Below, piece after piece: positions 14,250 through 30,404 of a stretch of DNA of 64,000 bases. The stretch is from the NCBI GenBank assembly GCA_020725195.1, contig DYFL01000004.1:23643-87642 (forward strand), in the 5' to 3' direction. The stretch comes from Hydrogenophilus sp. GTDB taxonomy: Bacteria > Pseudomonadota > Gammaproteobacteria > Burkholderiales > Thiobacillaceae. Position numbers and translations under genes: made by a program. Within the stretch, counting starts at the first letter, position 1. Each line of letters opens with the position of its first letter. Below the pieces are notes generated by a model. That model had not been told where the DNA came from. It did no database searches and saw nothing but the letters and a program-made list of their open reading frames with translations.

Positions 14250-17200
14250 GAGGTGCTGCCCATCGGCGGCCTGAAGGAGAAGCTGCTCGCGGCGCACCGC
14301 GGCGGCATCAAGACCGTGCTCATCCCCGAGGACAACGTCAAGGACCTGGTGGAGATCCCGGAGAACATCAAGAACCGCCTGGAGATCCAGCCGGTGAAGT
14401 GGATCGAGCAGGTGCTGGATGCCGCCCTGGAGCGCAAGCCCGAGCCCCTGTCCGATGAGGTGGAGCAAACTCCGCGCCAGGTGGGCGCTCCCGGGGAGAC
14501 CCCCGCTGTAATCAAGCATTGACGCGGATTTTTTCCCGAATTCGCTTGACACCGTTTTTTGCGGCTTGTTATAAAGCTCACGCAGCCTCGCTGCACGCCA
14601 AATTGGCCCTGGGCGCCGGCTCTACCGGCATCGGCACACGATGCCAGGTCGACGCCCAGGGCCAATACTTCGTCTTCAAAGGAAAGGGGGATTTCCGTGA
14701 ACAAATCCGAACTGATCGACGCCATCGCTTCTTCCGCCGACATCTCCAAAGCCGCCGCCGGTCGCGCCCTGGACGCCACCATGGATGCGGTGAAAAAGGC
14801 GCTGAAGAAGGGCGACATGGTGACCCTGGTGGGCTTCGGCACCTTCTACGTGGGCAAGCGCGCTGCCCGCAGCGGCCGCAACCCCCGCACCGGCGCCACC
14901 ATCAAGATCAAGTCCGCCAAGGTGCCGAAGTTCCGCGCTGGCAAAGCCCTGAAGGATTCCGTACAATAACCGGCTTTCCAGGGTGCTTAGCTCAGCCGGT
15001 AGAGCGTCGCCCTTACAAGGCGAATGTCGGCGGTTCGATCCCGTCAGCACCCACCAGTGGTAGACAATTCAGGAGTGGTAGTTCAGTCGGTTAGAATACC
15101 GGCCTGTCACGCCGGGGGTCGCGGGTTCGAGTCCCGTCCACTCCGCCAGTAATCCGAAGGCGAACCCAGGGTTCGCCTTTTTTTCTTACCCATACCGAAC
15201 ACACACGCCATGCTTGAAGCCATCCGTGAACGCGCGCAGGGCTGGATCGCACGCATCATCCTGGGACTGATCATCCTGAGCTTCGCCATCTGGGGCGTCG
15301 ACTGGTACTTCCAGGGCGGCGGCAGGGAGGCCGCCGTCGCCACCGTGGGCGGCACCGAGATCAGCCAGCGGGATTTCTACGACGCGCTCAAGCAGCAGCG
15401 CGAGGCCCTGGGCATCAAGCCCGATCAGGCCGGCGAGATCGACAAGACCCTGCGCAAGCAGGTCCTGGACCAGATGATCAACGTGAGCCTGCTCACCGAT
15501 GCCGCGCTCAGCAACGGATTCGCCATGAGCGAGGCCCAGATCAAGGCCTTCCTGGCCGGCATCGAGATCTTCCAGGACAAGGGGCAGTTCTCCCGCGAGC
15601 GCCTGGAGGCCTTCCTGCGCAACCGGGGCCTGAGCGAGGCGCGATTCATGGACATGGTCCGCCAGGACATGCTCCTGCGCCAGCTCCAGTTCGCCTACGG
15701 CGAAGGGACGCTGGTGCCGGCCTCCGGCGCCGAGCGCTTCACCCGGCTCCTCGCCCAGCAGCGCGAGGTGAGCGAGATCGGCTACGACCGGCGGCTGTTC
15801 CTCGACCTCGTCCGCATCGACGACGAGGCCGTCGAGGCCGAATACAACGCCCGCAGGCAGGACTACGCGCTGCCTCCCCAGTTGCGCCTGCAATACCTGG
15901 TGTTGTCCATGGACGCCATCAAGTCCCGGATCGAGGTGACCGAGGCGACCGCGCGCCAGCACTACGAGGCCAACCTGGCCCGCTACCAGGAGCCCGAAAG
16001 CCGCCGCGCGAGCCACATCCTGATCAAGACGGACAAGGCGATGGACGATGCGGCCCGCCAGGCCGCCCGCGCCCAGGCGGAGAGGCTGCTCCAGGAGCTG
16101 CGCAAGACCCCCGCCCGCTTTGCCGAGCTGGCCGGGCAGCACTCGGCCGACCCCGGCTCCGCCGCCCGCGGCGGCGACCTGGGGGCGTTCACCCGGGAGA
16201 TGATGGTCAAGCCCTTCGCCGACGCGGTCTTCGAGATGAAGACTGGCGAGATCCGGGGGCCGGTGGAGACCGATTTCGGCTACCACATCATCCGGCTGGA
16301 CGGCATCAGCCCCGGCCGCCAGATCGCCTTCGGGGCGGTGCGCGACGAGATCGTCGACGAGCTGAAATCCCAGGAAGCCGCCCGCAAGTTCGCCGAGGCC
16401 GCCGAGCGGTTCAGCAACCTGGTCTATGAGCAGCCCGAGACTCTGGAGCCCGCCGCCAAGGAGTTCGGGCTCAAGCTGGAGGAAAGCGGCTGGATCGCCC
16501 GCGGCCAGGCGCAGCCCGCCTTCCTGGGGCATCCCCGGCTGATGGACGCCGCCTTCGCCGACGAGGCCCTGAACAAGCGGCAGAACACCGAGGCCATCGA
16601 GGTGGCGCCCAACCTGCTCGTGGCGGCCCGTGTCCTCGAACACCGTCCGGCCGGCATCCGGCCGCTGGCGGAGGTGGCCGGCGAGATCCGCCTCAGGCTC
16701 ACCGTCCGGGAAGCCACGAAGAAGGCCGTGGAGGCCGGCAAGCAGGCCCTCGAGGCCGCCCGCAACGGCACCGTGCCGAGCGGGCTGTCCGCACCCATGC
16801 GCATCAGCCGCCTGCGGCCGCTCAACCTGCCGCCCGCGGCGGTCAAGGCCATCTTCCACGCGGATGCGGCCAGGCTGCCGGCCTGGGTGGGCGTGGAGAC
16901 CGAGGAGGGCTACCGGCTCTACCGCGTCACCGGCGTCAGCGAGGAGACGCTGCCGCCCGAGCAGGCCGAACTCGTCCGCCGCGACCTGCAGCGCCTGACC
17001 GCCCAGGAAGAGTTGCGCGCCTACCTGGAAAGCCTCAAGGGCCGCGCCAAGGTCAAGATCCACCAGGAGGCCCTGGAGCAAAAAGCCGAGTAAGCCGGCC
17101 GCCTCACCTTTCATGGCGCCCGCGCCGACCCTGCCAGATGGCACGACGGCTACGGTCCTGCTGCGCGGTTTACAGGGGAGCGCACCCGCGAGGGCGCGCT

Positions 17201-17920
17201 CCGCGCGGCGCCCCGGGACGGGTCAGCCGTCCCTGAAGCCCGCCTGCCAGTGCGAGCCGTCGCAGAAGGGCTTGTTCCTGGAGGCCCCGCAGCGGCACAG
17301 GCAGTAGTGCTCGCGCGAGGCCCCCGCGCCGAAGGCCACGCCGACGAGTTCGATGCCGCCGGTCACCTCGTAAGGGCCGTCCTTGGTCACCGTGACCAGG
17401 GGCGGGCGCGCCTGGTCCCGGTGCTCGACGCCCGCGACGGAGTAGCTCAGGGCGCCCGAGGGGCAGCGGCGGATGGTCTCGATGATCGCCTCGGCGCTGG
17501 CCGCATCCGCCCTGATCCAGGGCTCCTCCCGCAACCGGAACACCGCCTTGAGCCCCTCCGTGCAGTGTCCGGCATGGGCGCAGAGGCTGCGGTTGTCGTG
17601 GATGACGATGCCCCGGCCCCGATAGTCCTGCCGCCGATCCAGGGCGGGGTTGCCGAGATTGCGGTCGCTGAAGCCGAGGCTCCCGTGGCTGCCGTCGCAG
17701 AAGGGCTTGTTCCTGGAGGCCCCGCAGCGGCACAGGGCCACGCCAGAAACGGTCCGGCAGGGCTCGCCGCCTGGGCGCCGAAGGAAGGGCACCTCCCTGG
17801 GCGCCAGGTCGGTGAGGAGGTAATACGGCCCGTTGGGCAGACAGACGATCCGGGGCTTGGGGGCAGGGGAGGCATCGCTCATGGCCGGCTCCTGGAAGGG
17901 CGTGTGAGACTTTAGAATAG

Positions 17921-18445
<525 letters not shown>

Positions 18446-19503
18446 TAAACATCAGCATTGCATCCCAAGCACTTGATTTGCTGGACGATCATGGGCGGCC
18501 GCTCCGGCACTATGCCGTCTCCACGGCGGCCCGCGGGGCAGGGGAGCGGGCCGGCAGCCTGTGCACCCCGAGGGGGCGCCACCTCGTCCGCGCCAAGATC
18601 GGGGCCGGCCTGCCCCTGAACACCGTCTTCGTCGGCCGCCGGCCCACGGGGGAGATCTACACGCCGGAGCTGGGGCGGACCGCCCCCGGGCGCGACTGGA
18701 TCCTCACCCGCATCCTCTGGCTCTCGGGCCAGGAGCCCGGCTTCAACCGCCTGGGGCCCTGCGACACCATGCGCCGCTACATCTACATCCATGGCACGCC
18801 GGACGAAGGCTTCGAGCAGGCGCCGCGCTCCCACGGCTGCGTCCGCATGCGCAATCGGGACGTGGCCGAGCTCTTCGACCTGGTCCCGCCCTACACCCCG
18901 GTCACCATCACCGAGGACTGAGAGCCTCAGCGCCCCTTGAGCAGGGCGACGACGGCGCCGCCGCCGCCGTCCGCGGGACGGGCCTGGACATAGGCCAGCA
19001 CCTCCTGGCGCCGGGCCAGCCAGTGGCGCAGGTGCAGCTTGAGCACGGGTTCGCGGTTGGGCGAACGCAAGCCCTTGCCGTGCACGATGCGCACGCAGCG
19101 GATACCCTGGCGCTGGCACTCCAGGAGGAAGTCCGCCAGCTCGTGCTTGGCCAGCGCCACGGTCAGCCCGTGCAGGTCGAGCTCCGCCTGCACGATCCAC
19201 TCGCCGCGGCGCAACCGGCGCAGGACCTGGCGGGACAGGCCGGGGCGCACGTAGGAGAGCTCCTCGCCGGTCTCGGCCCCCTCGTCCCAGCGGATGGGCT
19301 CGGTGAGCGACTCGAGGATGGCCTCGCGCGCATCGCGCAGGCTGCTCAGGGGGATGGGGGGCAGGCGCCCGCCGGGATGGAGGAAGCGCCCGTGCGGGCC
19401 GAGCGGGGCGACATCCGCCACCTCCGCCCGGAAGAGGCTGTGCGTCTCTTCCTCGCGGGCGGGATTCGAGGGTTTCCCGCCGTTTTTCATGGACTTACGC
19501 TTA

Positions 19504-20745
<1,242 letters not shown>

Positions 20746-23700
20746 TCACGTCAGATGAGGCCATCCCGGATCGACAGGTGATGCGGCGGCGAGGAATGTT
20801 CCGCTGCCCGCTGATTTTTAACGGGTTTTATCCGGACCCGCCCATTCAGGCGTCCAGCCGCGGTTTCCGGGAAAAGGGCAACACCTTGGCGGCCGCGGGC
20901 GGCGAGGGTTCCGGGCCTTCACGAATCAGGGCGGCCAAGGAGTCGGCCAGGCCGTTCCGGCCGTATACCGCATCGAGCATCATGCGCGAGAGGTGCACGC
21001 ATGAGCCCATGGGGTTGCTGTGCCGGCGCCTTTCCGCATCGATTCGCCATTGCAGCCGCTGCAGACGCTGCCGATGCCGCGGGGGCGCACCCTGGATGAA
21101 GCTTTCGACCAGCTCCCGCCGACAGTGCTCGAAGGCCTCGGGATCGCTGCGCGCAAGCGAGGACCACTGGTCGAAATCGAGATCGAGGGGGCATTTCGCC
21201 GCCGTAGGCATGCGGGTTTCCCTGATAGGCATACACAGAACTATAGACGGGGCGGGGCTGGAAAAGGTTGCCCCGACGCCCGCACTATTTAACATAATAC
21301 ACATTGTAGGCATTAGGTATTCCCGCCCGGTCAGCCCCGGACCGTGAAACGCGGCTCCAGGGCCCGCAGCTTCTCCATGATGCCGGTGTATTCCAGCTCG
21401 GACATGGGCAGCATGGCGGCGCCGAAGAAGCCCTGGCGGCGCATGTCGATCGCCTTTTTGGAGACGCTGCCGCGCACCGTGTCCCAGAACGGGTGGGCAA
21501 AGGCATCGACCGCCTCGGTCAGCCTGCCCCCGTGCACGGCGAAGGCGGCGCAGCTGACGACGGGCGGCCCGTCGAAGTAGCTGATGCCCGAGTTGAGCGG
21601 CACGGGCATGAGCGGCATCTGGTGGGAGCCGCGCATGCAGCCGGCGACGTAGGGCCCCAGGGCGTAAGGCGCCAGGACCTCGCCGGTGGCCGGGAAGTCC
21701 TTCTGCACCCGCACCAGCATCACCGGATCGTCCTTGCCGGTGTACTTGCCCGCGATGTTGTGCAGCCTGGAGGTGGACACCGAGACCGCCTGCTCGCCGG
21801 TGCTCCTGGACCAGACCGATTCCACGACATAGCGCTCGGTATCCCGCAGCAGTGCCGCGATCGCGTAGAGGTCTTCCGGGGCATCGAGCTCGATGACGCG
21901 GTCGCCCTCGGTGTGGCTGACATCCATGATGACGAAGCGGAAGCCCTCCGCCATGCTCGGCGACAGCATGAGCCCGGGGGTGTTCATGGGGTCGGCGAAG
22001 GCCAGATAGAGCGGCAGGCTGTAGGCCCCGGGGTCGGTCTTGTCGGCGGCGAAGAACAGGAAGGGCTCGTTCGGGCGCTCCTCGAACTCCAGCTCCGCGA
22101 CGGCAGGCCCCATGCCCCGCACATTGCCGGAGAAGGCCTCCTTGAGCAGGTCCTGCCCCGCCCCGTACAGCCCCTGTCCCTTGGCCACCTCGGTCCCCGC
22201 CATGAAGGCACCCCAGCAGAGCTTGTGGATCTGCTCGTCGCCGGGGCCGCGCTCATGGGTGCAGACGATGGCGATGTCGTCGCCCGTGTGGCTGACATAG
22301 CTGTCCAGGAGCAGCTTCTCGCCATGCTCGGCCACGTGGCTGCGCACCGAATCCAACAGCCTCCTGGACGGACAGATGTGGCCGCCGATGGAGCCGATGT
22401 CCGCCTTGATGACGCTCAGGGTGAGTTTCATGGTCATGCCTCCCGGCCTTGCGAATCGCCCTTTATTTCTAGACCAGCACCGCGAGCCATGGCGGGTGCG
22501 CCAAGCCGGCTCGGGCCGGGGTGCGGCGCGTTAGAATTGAGGCTGCTTAACTGAGCGCCTTCCCGGTATAGTTCCGCCCCATGCTCGGAAACCCTCGCCG
22601 CTGCGCCGTCGCCAAGCCCGCACGCAAGCCGCCCCGCAAGCCTCTGGCCCCCCGGGTGGCCCGTGTGCTGCGCGAGGCCTGGTGGCTGGGCGCGGTCGCC
22701 CTGGCGCTCTACCTGGCCATGGTGCTGGTGAGCTACAGCCCGCTGGACCCGGGCTGGTCGCGCGCCACCGAGCACGAGGCCATCCGCAATGCCGGCGGCC
22801 ATTTCGGCGCCTGGCTGGCGGACCTGCTGCTCTACCTCTTCGGCCTGTCCGCCTACTGGTGGATCGCGCTCGCGCTCTTCCTGGTCTGGTGGGGCTACCG
22901 CCGCATCGGCGAGCCCGAGCCGGATCACCACCACGGCCTCTGGGTGGTCTTCGGCGGCTTCATTCTGGTGATCCTCTCCAGCGGGGCGATCGAGTCCCTG
23001 CGCCTGCACGGCCTCATGCCCGCCCTGCCCCTCGCGGCCGGCGGCGCGCTGGGCGACGGCATCGCGCGCCTGGTCGCCGGGACCTTCGGCTTCGAGGGCG
23101 GCACGGTCCTGCTGCTCATCCTCTGGGGCATAGGCATGAGCCTCTTCACGGGGCTGTCCTGGATCGGCCTGGCCGAGGGCCTGGGCGGCCTGCTGGAGCG
23201 GGCCTGGCTCGGCGGCCTCGACTCCTGGCAGGCGCGGCGCGACCGCCGGGCGGGGCTCACCGCCATGACGGAAAGGGCGGAAACGGTGAGGAAGGAGCGC
23301 ACGCGCATCGCCGCCGAACCGCCCATCCACATCGTGCCGCCGGCCCCGGAGATCCCCAAATCCGACCGGGCCGACCAGGAGCGCCAGGAGTTCCTCTTCA
23401 AGGACATCCCCGACGCCCAGCTGCCGCCCCTGCGGCTCCTGGACGAGCCGGCCAAGGCGCTCGCCCAGGCCGACGAGGCCGGGCTGGAGGCCACCTCCCG
23501 CTTGATCGAGCGCAAGCTGCGCGAGTTCGGGGTGGAGACGAAGGTGCTGGCCGCCTACCCCGGCCCCGTGATCACCCGCTACGAGATCGAGCCCGCCTCG
23601 GGCGTGAAGGGCGCCCAGATCGTGAACCTGGCCAAGGACCTGGCGCGCTCGCTCTCGGTGGTCAGCATCCGCGTGGTGGAGACCATCCCCGGCAAGAGCT

Positions 23701-26700
23701 GCATGGGCCTGGAGCTGCCCAACGGCCAGCGCCAGGTGGTGCGGCTTTCCGAGATCCTCGGCGCCAAGGTCTACGCCGACATGCATTCGCCGCTGACCAT
23801 GGCCCTGGGCAAGGACATCAGCGGCAACCCCGTGGTCGCGGATCTCGCCAAGATGCCGCACCTGCTCGTCGCCGGCACCACGGGCTCGGGCAAGTCGGTG
23901 GGCATCAACGCCATGATCCTGTCGCTCGTCTACAAGTCCACGCCCCAGGACGTGCGCCTCATCCTGGTCGACCCCAAGATGCTGGAGATGTCCGCCTACG
24001 AGGGCATCCCCCACCTCCTCGCCCCCGTGGTCACCGACATGAAGCTCGCCGCGGTGGCGCTCAACTGGTGCGTGGGCGAGATGGACAAGCGCTACAAGCT
24101 CATGTCCACCCTGGGGGTGCGCAACATCGCGGGCTTCAACCAGAAGGTGCGCGAGGCGGAGAAGGCGGGCCAGCCCCTGACCAACCCCTACTCCCTCACC
24201 CCGGAGAGCCCGGAGCGGCTCGGCACCCTGCCCTACATCGTGGTGGTCATCGACGAGCTCGCGGACCTCATGATGGTGGCCGGCAAGAAGGTGGAGGAGC
24301 TCATCGCGCGGCTCGCCCAGAAGGCGCGCGCCGCCGGCATGCACCTCATCCTGGCCACCCAGCGGCCCTCGGTGGACGTGATCACGGGGCTCATCAAGGC
24401 CAACATCCCCACCCGCATCGCCTTCCAGGTCTCCAGCCGCATCGACTCGCGCACCATCCTCGACCAGCAGGGCGCCGAGTCCCTGCTCGGCCAGGGCGAC
24501 ATGCTCTACCTGCCGCCGGGCACGGGCCACCCGGCGCGGGTGCACGGCGCCTTCGTCTCCGACGACGAGGTGCACCGGGTGACCGCCTGGCTGCGCGAGA
24601 TCGGCCCGCCCCAGTACGACGAGACCGTGCTCGAGGAGCCGGAGTCCGAGGAGGGCGAAGGCGGCGAGGGAACCGATGCCGAGGCCGACCCTCTATACGA
24701 CGAGGCCGTCGCCATCGTGCTCAAGACGCGGCGCCCCTCCATATCCGCCGTCCAACGCCACCTGCGCATCGGCTACAACCGGGCCGCCCGCCTCATCGAG
24801 GCCATGGAGCGCGCCGGCCTGGTCTCCCCCATGGGCAGCAACGGCAACCGAGAGGTCATCGCCCCCCGCCATGAATCGTGAACCCGGTATCCACAGATGA
24901 CGCAGATGTGCACAGATAAAACCCCGCGGAATCGGAATGTTGCCGAGCATTTCTGGCACACCAATGTGGCAAGACACTTGGCAAGCGCAAGTCTTAGAAA
25001 CATCTGGGTAAATCTGTGTCCATCTGTGGATAACCGAGGTTTTCAGGATGAATAGAAGACTAAGCATCGCCCTCCTCCTCACCCTGGCCCTCGCCTGGCG
25101 GCCGGCCTTCGCCGACGCCGTCGACCGGCTCAAGGAATTCGTCGCCCAGACCCAGAGCCTGCGCGGCCAGTTCACCCAGACGGTGCACGACCGCGCCGGG
25201 CGCAAGACCCAGGAATCCCAGGGCACCTTCTCCCTGCAGCGTCCGGGCAAGTTCCGCTGGGCCTACGAGAAGCCCTATGCCCAGCTCATCGTCGGCGACG
25301 GGCGCAAGGTCTGGATCTACGACGCCGACCTCGCGCAGGTGACCGTCCGCAAGGCCGACCGCGCCATGGGCGAGAGCCCGGCGGCGCTCTTGGCCGGCAG
25401 CAACGAGATCGACCGGTTCTTCCACCTGAAGGACGCCGGCGTCGAGGGCGGCCTGGAGTGGCTGGAGGCCACGCCCAGGACCGGCGAGGGCAGCTTCGAG
25501 CGCGTGCGCCTGGGCTTCAGGGGTTCGGAACTCGCCGCCATGGAGCTGAAGGACAACTTCGGCCAGACCACCTGGCTGCGCTTCAGCGGCCTGCAGCGCA
25601 ACCCCAGGCTCCCCCCCGAGGTCTTCCGCTTCACCCCGCCCAAGGGCGCCGACGTCATTGGCGAAAACGAGTAACTCCGGCGACCTCTTCGCCGCCGGGC
25701 CCGAGCCGCCGACAGCGAGCGAATCGACGCCCCTGGCCGAGCGTCTGCGCCCCCGCACCCTCGACGAGGTCATCGGCCAGGCCCATCTGCTGGGCCCCGG
25801 CAAGCCCTTGCGGCTCGCCTTCGAGGCGGGGCGGCTGCACTCCATGATCCTCTGGGGCCCGCCCGGCGTGGGCAAGACCACGCTCGCCCGGCTCACCGCC
25901 CAGCACTTCAACGCCGACTTCATCCAGATCTCCGCCGTGCTCGCCGGGGTGAAGGAGATCCGCGAGGCGGTGGAACGCGCCCGGGTCAACCGGCTGGCCG
26001 GGCGCCAGACCATCCTCTTCGTGGACGAGGTCCACCGCTTCAACAAGGCCCAGCAGGACGCCTTCCTGCCCCACGTGGAATCGGGGCTCGTCACCTTCAT
26101 CGGCGCCACCACGGAGAACCCCTCCTTCGAGGTGGTGGGGGCGCTGCTGTCCCGTGCCCAGGTCTACGTGCTGCGGGCCCTGGAGGAAGCCGAGCTCGAT
26201 GCCCTGCTCTCCCGCGCCCTGGAACAAGGCGGGCTGAACCTCGGCCTCGACGCCGAGGCGAGGAAGCTCCTGATCGGCTTTGCCGACGGCGACGGCCGCC
26301 GGCTCGTGAACCTGGTGGAGCAGCTCGCCACCGCGGCGGGCACCGCCGGGCGCACCGAGGTGGACGCCGAGTTCGCGGCCGGCGCGCTGTCCCCTTCGCT
26401 GCGCCGCTTCGACAAGGGCGGCGAGGCCTTCTACGACCAGATCTCCGCCCTGCACAAGAGCGTGCGCGGCTCCGACCCGGACGCCTCGCTCTACTGGTTC
26501 ACCCGCATGCTGGACGGCGGCGCCGATCCCCGCTATCTGGCCCGGCGCATCCTCCGCATGGCCTGGGAGGACATCGGCCTCGCGGACCCGCGCGGGGCGG
26601 AGATCGCGCTCGACGCCGCCGAGACCTACGAGCGCCTGGGCTCGCCCGAGGGCGAGCTGGCCCTGGCCCACGCCCTGATCTACCTCGCCTGCGCGCCCAA

Positions 26701-29700
26701 GTCGAACGCCGGTTATCTCGCCTACAACGCCGCCCGCGCCTTCGTGCAGGAGGACGGCTCGCGCGAGGTGCCCATCCACCTGCGCAACGCCCCGACCCGG
26801 CTGATGAAGGAGCTGGGCTACGGCCGGGCCTACCGCTACGCCCACGACGAGCCGGAGGCCTATGCCGCCGGCGAGACCTACTTTCCGGACGGCATGGCCG
26901 AGCCCCGCTTCTACACCCCCACCCCGCGCGGCCTGGAAGGCAGGATCGGCGAGCGCCTGGCGCATCTGCGCGAGCTCGACGCCGAGGCCGGCAAGCCGAA
27001 GAAGCGGCGCCAACCCTGAAAACCCGGCAGTTTCAATAACCGAGTGCACCTGGTTATTGAAACCGTCCTCTCAGAACTTCCCCAATCATGCACATCCAGC
27101 GATGCAATGCGCGCGCCGCCATGCCGCGGCACGCGGCCATCCGCATGAGCTAATCTTACGGCAGGATCGCCCATCGGCGGTCCGGTATCGAGGGAGCGCC
27201 GTGACCCAGCCGTCTTCACCACGGGATCCGCAGGACGCCGCGCTGGCGGAGGACATTCTCATGACCGCGCTCGACCTGGGCGAGGCGCGCGGCTGGGACG
27301 CCGTGCATCTGCACGACATCGCGCAGGAGATGGGCATCGCCCTGGCCGTCATCCGCCGCCATTACGACCAGAAGGACGCCATCGCCGAGGCCTGGTTCGG
27401 GCGCGCCGACGCGGCCCTGCTCGCCGTGGCCGAGACCCCGGGCTGGCAGGAACTGGACGCACGCCTGCGCCTGGCGCGCGCGATCTTCGCCTGGCTCGAC
27501 GCGCTGGCGCCGCACCGCCGCCTCACCGCCGCCATGCTGCGCTACAAACTGCAACCGGATCACCTGCACCTGCAGGCGGCGGGTCTGCTGCGCGTCAGCC
27601 GTACCGTGCAGTGGATCCGCGAGGCCGCGTGCCTGCCGTCCACGGGCTGGCGCCGCGAGCTGGAGGAAGTCGCGCTGACCGGGATCTATCTCAGCACGTT
27701 CGCCTGCTGGCTCAACGACGGCAGCGCCGACAGCGCGCGCACGCGCGCGTGGCTGGACCGGCTGCTGGCGCTGGCGGAAGGCGCGGCGCTGCGGCTCGCG
27801 CCGCGCTAGTCGGCCTCATGGACCTCGTCACGCATGCCCTGCTGGGCGCAGGCGTGGCCCACGCGACGCGGCCGCGCCGGCCGTCGCTGTCGCTGCGCGA
27901 GCGGCTGTCGCTCGGCGGCCTCGCGGCGATGTTCCCGGACATCGACTTCCTGGGCTTCCTGATCGATCCGCTGCGGTTCATCGCCGACTGGCATCAGGGG
28001 CCGACGCATTCCCTGGTGTTGCTGCCGCTGTGGGCGCTGCTGCTCGGCGGGCTGTTCGTCGTCGCCACCGGCCGTCGCGGAACGTTCGCGGAGGCGGCGC
28101 TGGTCAGCGGCCTCGGCCTGGCCACGCACATCGCCGCCGACGTCGTCACCGCCTACGGCACCGCCTTGCTGTATCCCCTGTCCGCACGGCGATTCAGCCT
28201 CGCCACCACCTACGTCATCGATCCGCTCTTCACCGTCATCGTGCTCGCCGGCCTCGCGGCCGGGCTGCGGACGGGGCGGCGCGGCGCCAGCCTGGCCGGG
28301 CTCGCCGTGCTGTGCCTGTACGTCGCGGGCCAGGCCTGGCTGCAGCAGCGCGCCATCGAGACCGGCCAGGCCGCGGCGCGCGCCCGGTCGATCGAGTTCA
28401 CGCGGCTCGCCGCGCTGCCGCAGCCGTTGTCGCCGTTCCACTGGAAACTCGTCGGCAGCGTCGACGAGCGCTACTTCGAGACGTATCTCGCGCTGGCCGA
28501 AGTGCGCATCCCGCTGCCGGACGTGCCGGGCCTGCGCCGCTGGAGCGAGCTCGCCACGGCCTACCGCCCGCCTGCCGGTCTGGAGTGGGCATCGCGCCAC
28601 CGTCTCGGCGAACGCACTGAGCTGCGCGAACAGATCGCCGCGTTGTGGGCGGACCCGCGCTTCGCGCCCTATCGGCGCTTCGCCACGTATCCCGCGGTAT
28701 CGAGCGTCGACAGCGAGGGGAGCGAGACCTGCATCTGGTTCACCGACCTGCGCTACGACCTGCCCACACTGCCGGACACGTTCCGCTACGGCTTCTGCCG
28801 CAGCGCCGGCGGCGGCGACTGGCGGCTGTACCGCCTGCGCTATTTTTCGGAACGCGAGCGCCAGCGGCTGACGCCCTGACGCGAATTCCGTCAGTCGGCC
28901 GGATTCTTGATCGGTATCGCGTCCACCGGCGACTCGAAGGCGATGAACAGCACGCAGGGATCGCCTTTCGCACAATAACCGTCGTGCGGCAGCCGGGCCG
29001 GGCCGTGGGCGTAATGACGACCTCGCTCTGGCCTTCATGGTTGACGTGCGGCCGCCCGGAGACCGGCACCATGCGCTCCGCGGAGGTGCGCCAGTGGGAA
29101 CGGCTGCCCCCCGCCTTGGCCTGCCGGGGCCTGGCCGTTCTCCCGCCTTGATCGCGCACCCCGGCCGCCGCTATAATCGCGGGCTGCCCCGGCATGGTGC
29201 CGGGGCCAATTCGCACACCCGCCACGTTAAGGTGTCCGCGCGGAAGGTTCCGGCGGATATGGGGCGGGTGGAGGCCCAACCTTAACCAAGGAGTTTTTTC
29301 ATGTCCGTGACCATGCGTCAGATGCTGGAGGCCGGTGTGCATTTCGGCCACCAGACCCGCTACTGGAACCCCAAGATGGCCCCCTACATCTTCGGCCATC
29401 GCAACAAGATCCACATCATCAACCTGGAAAAGACCCTGCCCCTGTTCGAGGAGGCCGCCAAGTTCGTGCGCCGGATGGCCGCCAACAAGGGCACCATCCT
29501 CTTCGTCGGCACCAAGCGCCAGGCCCGCGAGATCATGGGCGAAGAGGCCGCCCGCTGCGGCATGCCCTACATCTCCCACCGCTGGCTGGGCGGCATGCTC
29601 ACCAACTTCAAGACCGTCAAGCAGTCGGTCAAGCGCCTGAAGGACCTGGAAGCCCTGCTCGGCGAGGGCAGCACCCTGTCCAAGAAAGAGACCCTGACCC

Positions 29701-30373
29701 TGCAGCGCGAGTACGACAAGCTCAACCAGAGCCTGGGCGGCATCAAGGACATGGGCGGCCTGCCCGACGCCCTCTTCGTCGTGGACGTGGGCTACCAGAA
29801 GATCGCCATCACCGAGGCGGGCAAGCTCGGCATCCCCGTGATCGGCGTGGTGGACTCCAACCACACCCCCGACGGCGTCGACTACGTCATCCCCGGCAAC
29901 GACGACTCCAGCCGCGCCATCCGCCTCTACGCCCGCGGCATCGCCGATGCCGTCCTGGAAGGCAAGTCCCAGGTGATCGAGGAGATCGTCGCCGCCACCC
30001 AGGACGAGTACGTCGAGGTCGAGGACAGCGCCGCGGCCGAGTAATGCCACGGGGGCGCGAGCCCCCGTCCGGCCTCAGGAATTCAGCGACGCCCCGGCCC
30101 CGGGGCGTTTCTGCTAGTCAATCGGAACACGAGCAGGAGAACCCCAAATGGCGGAAATCACCGCATCCATGGTCAAGGAACTGCGGGAGCGCACCGACGC
30201 CCCGATGATGGACTGCAAGAAGGCCCTGAACGAGGCCGCCGGCGACATGGCCAAGGCCGAAGAGATCATCCGCGTCAAGTTCGGCAGCAAGGCGAGCAAG
30301 GCCGCCGGCCGCATCGCCGCCGAGGGCGTGGTGGGCATCTGGATCGCCCCGGACGCGAAGCTGGGCGCCATGG

Positions 30374-30404
<31 letters not shown>
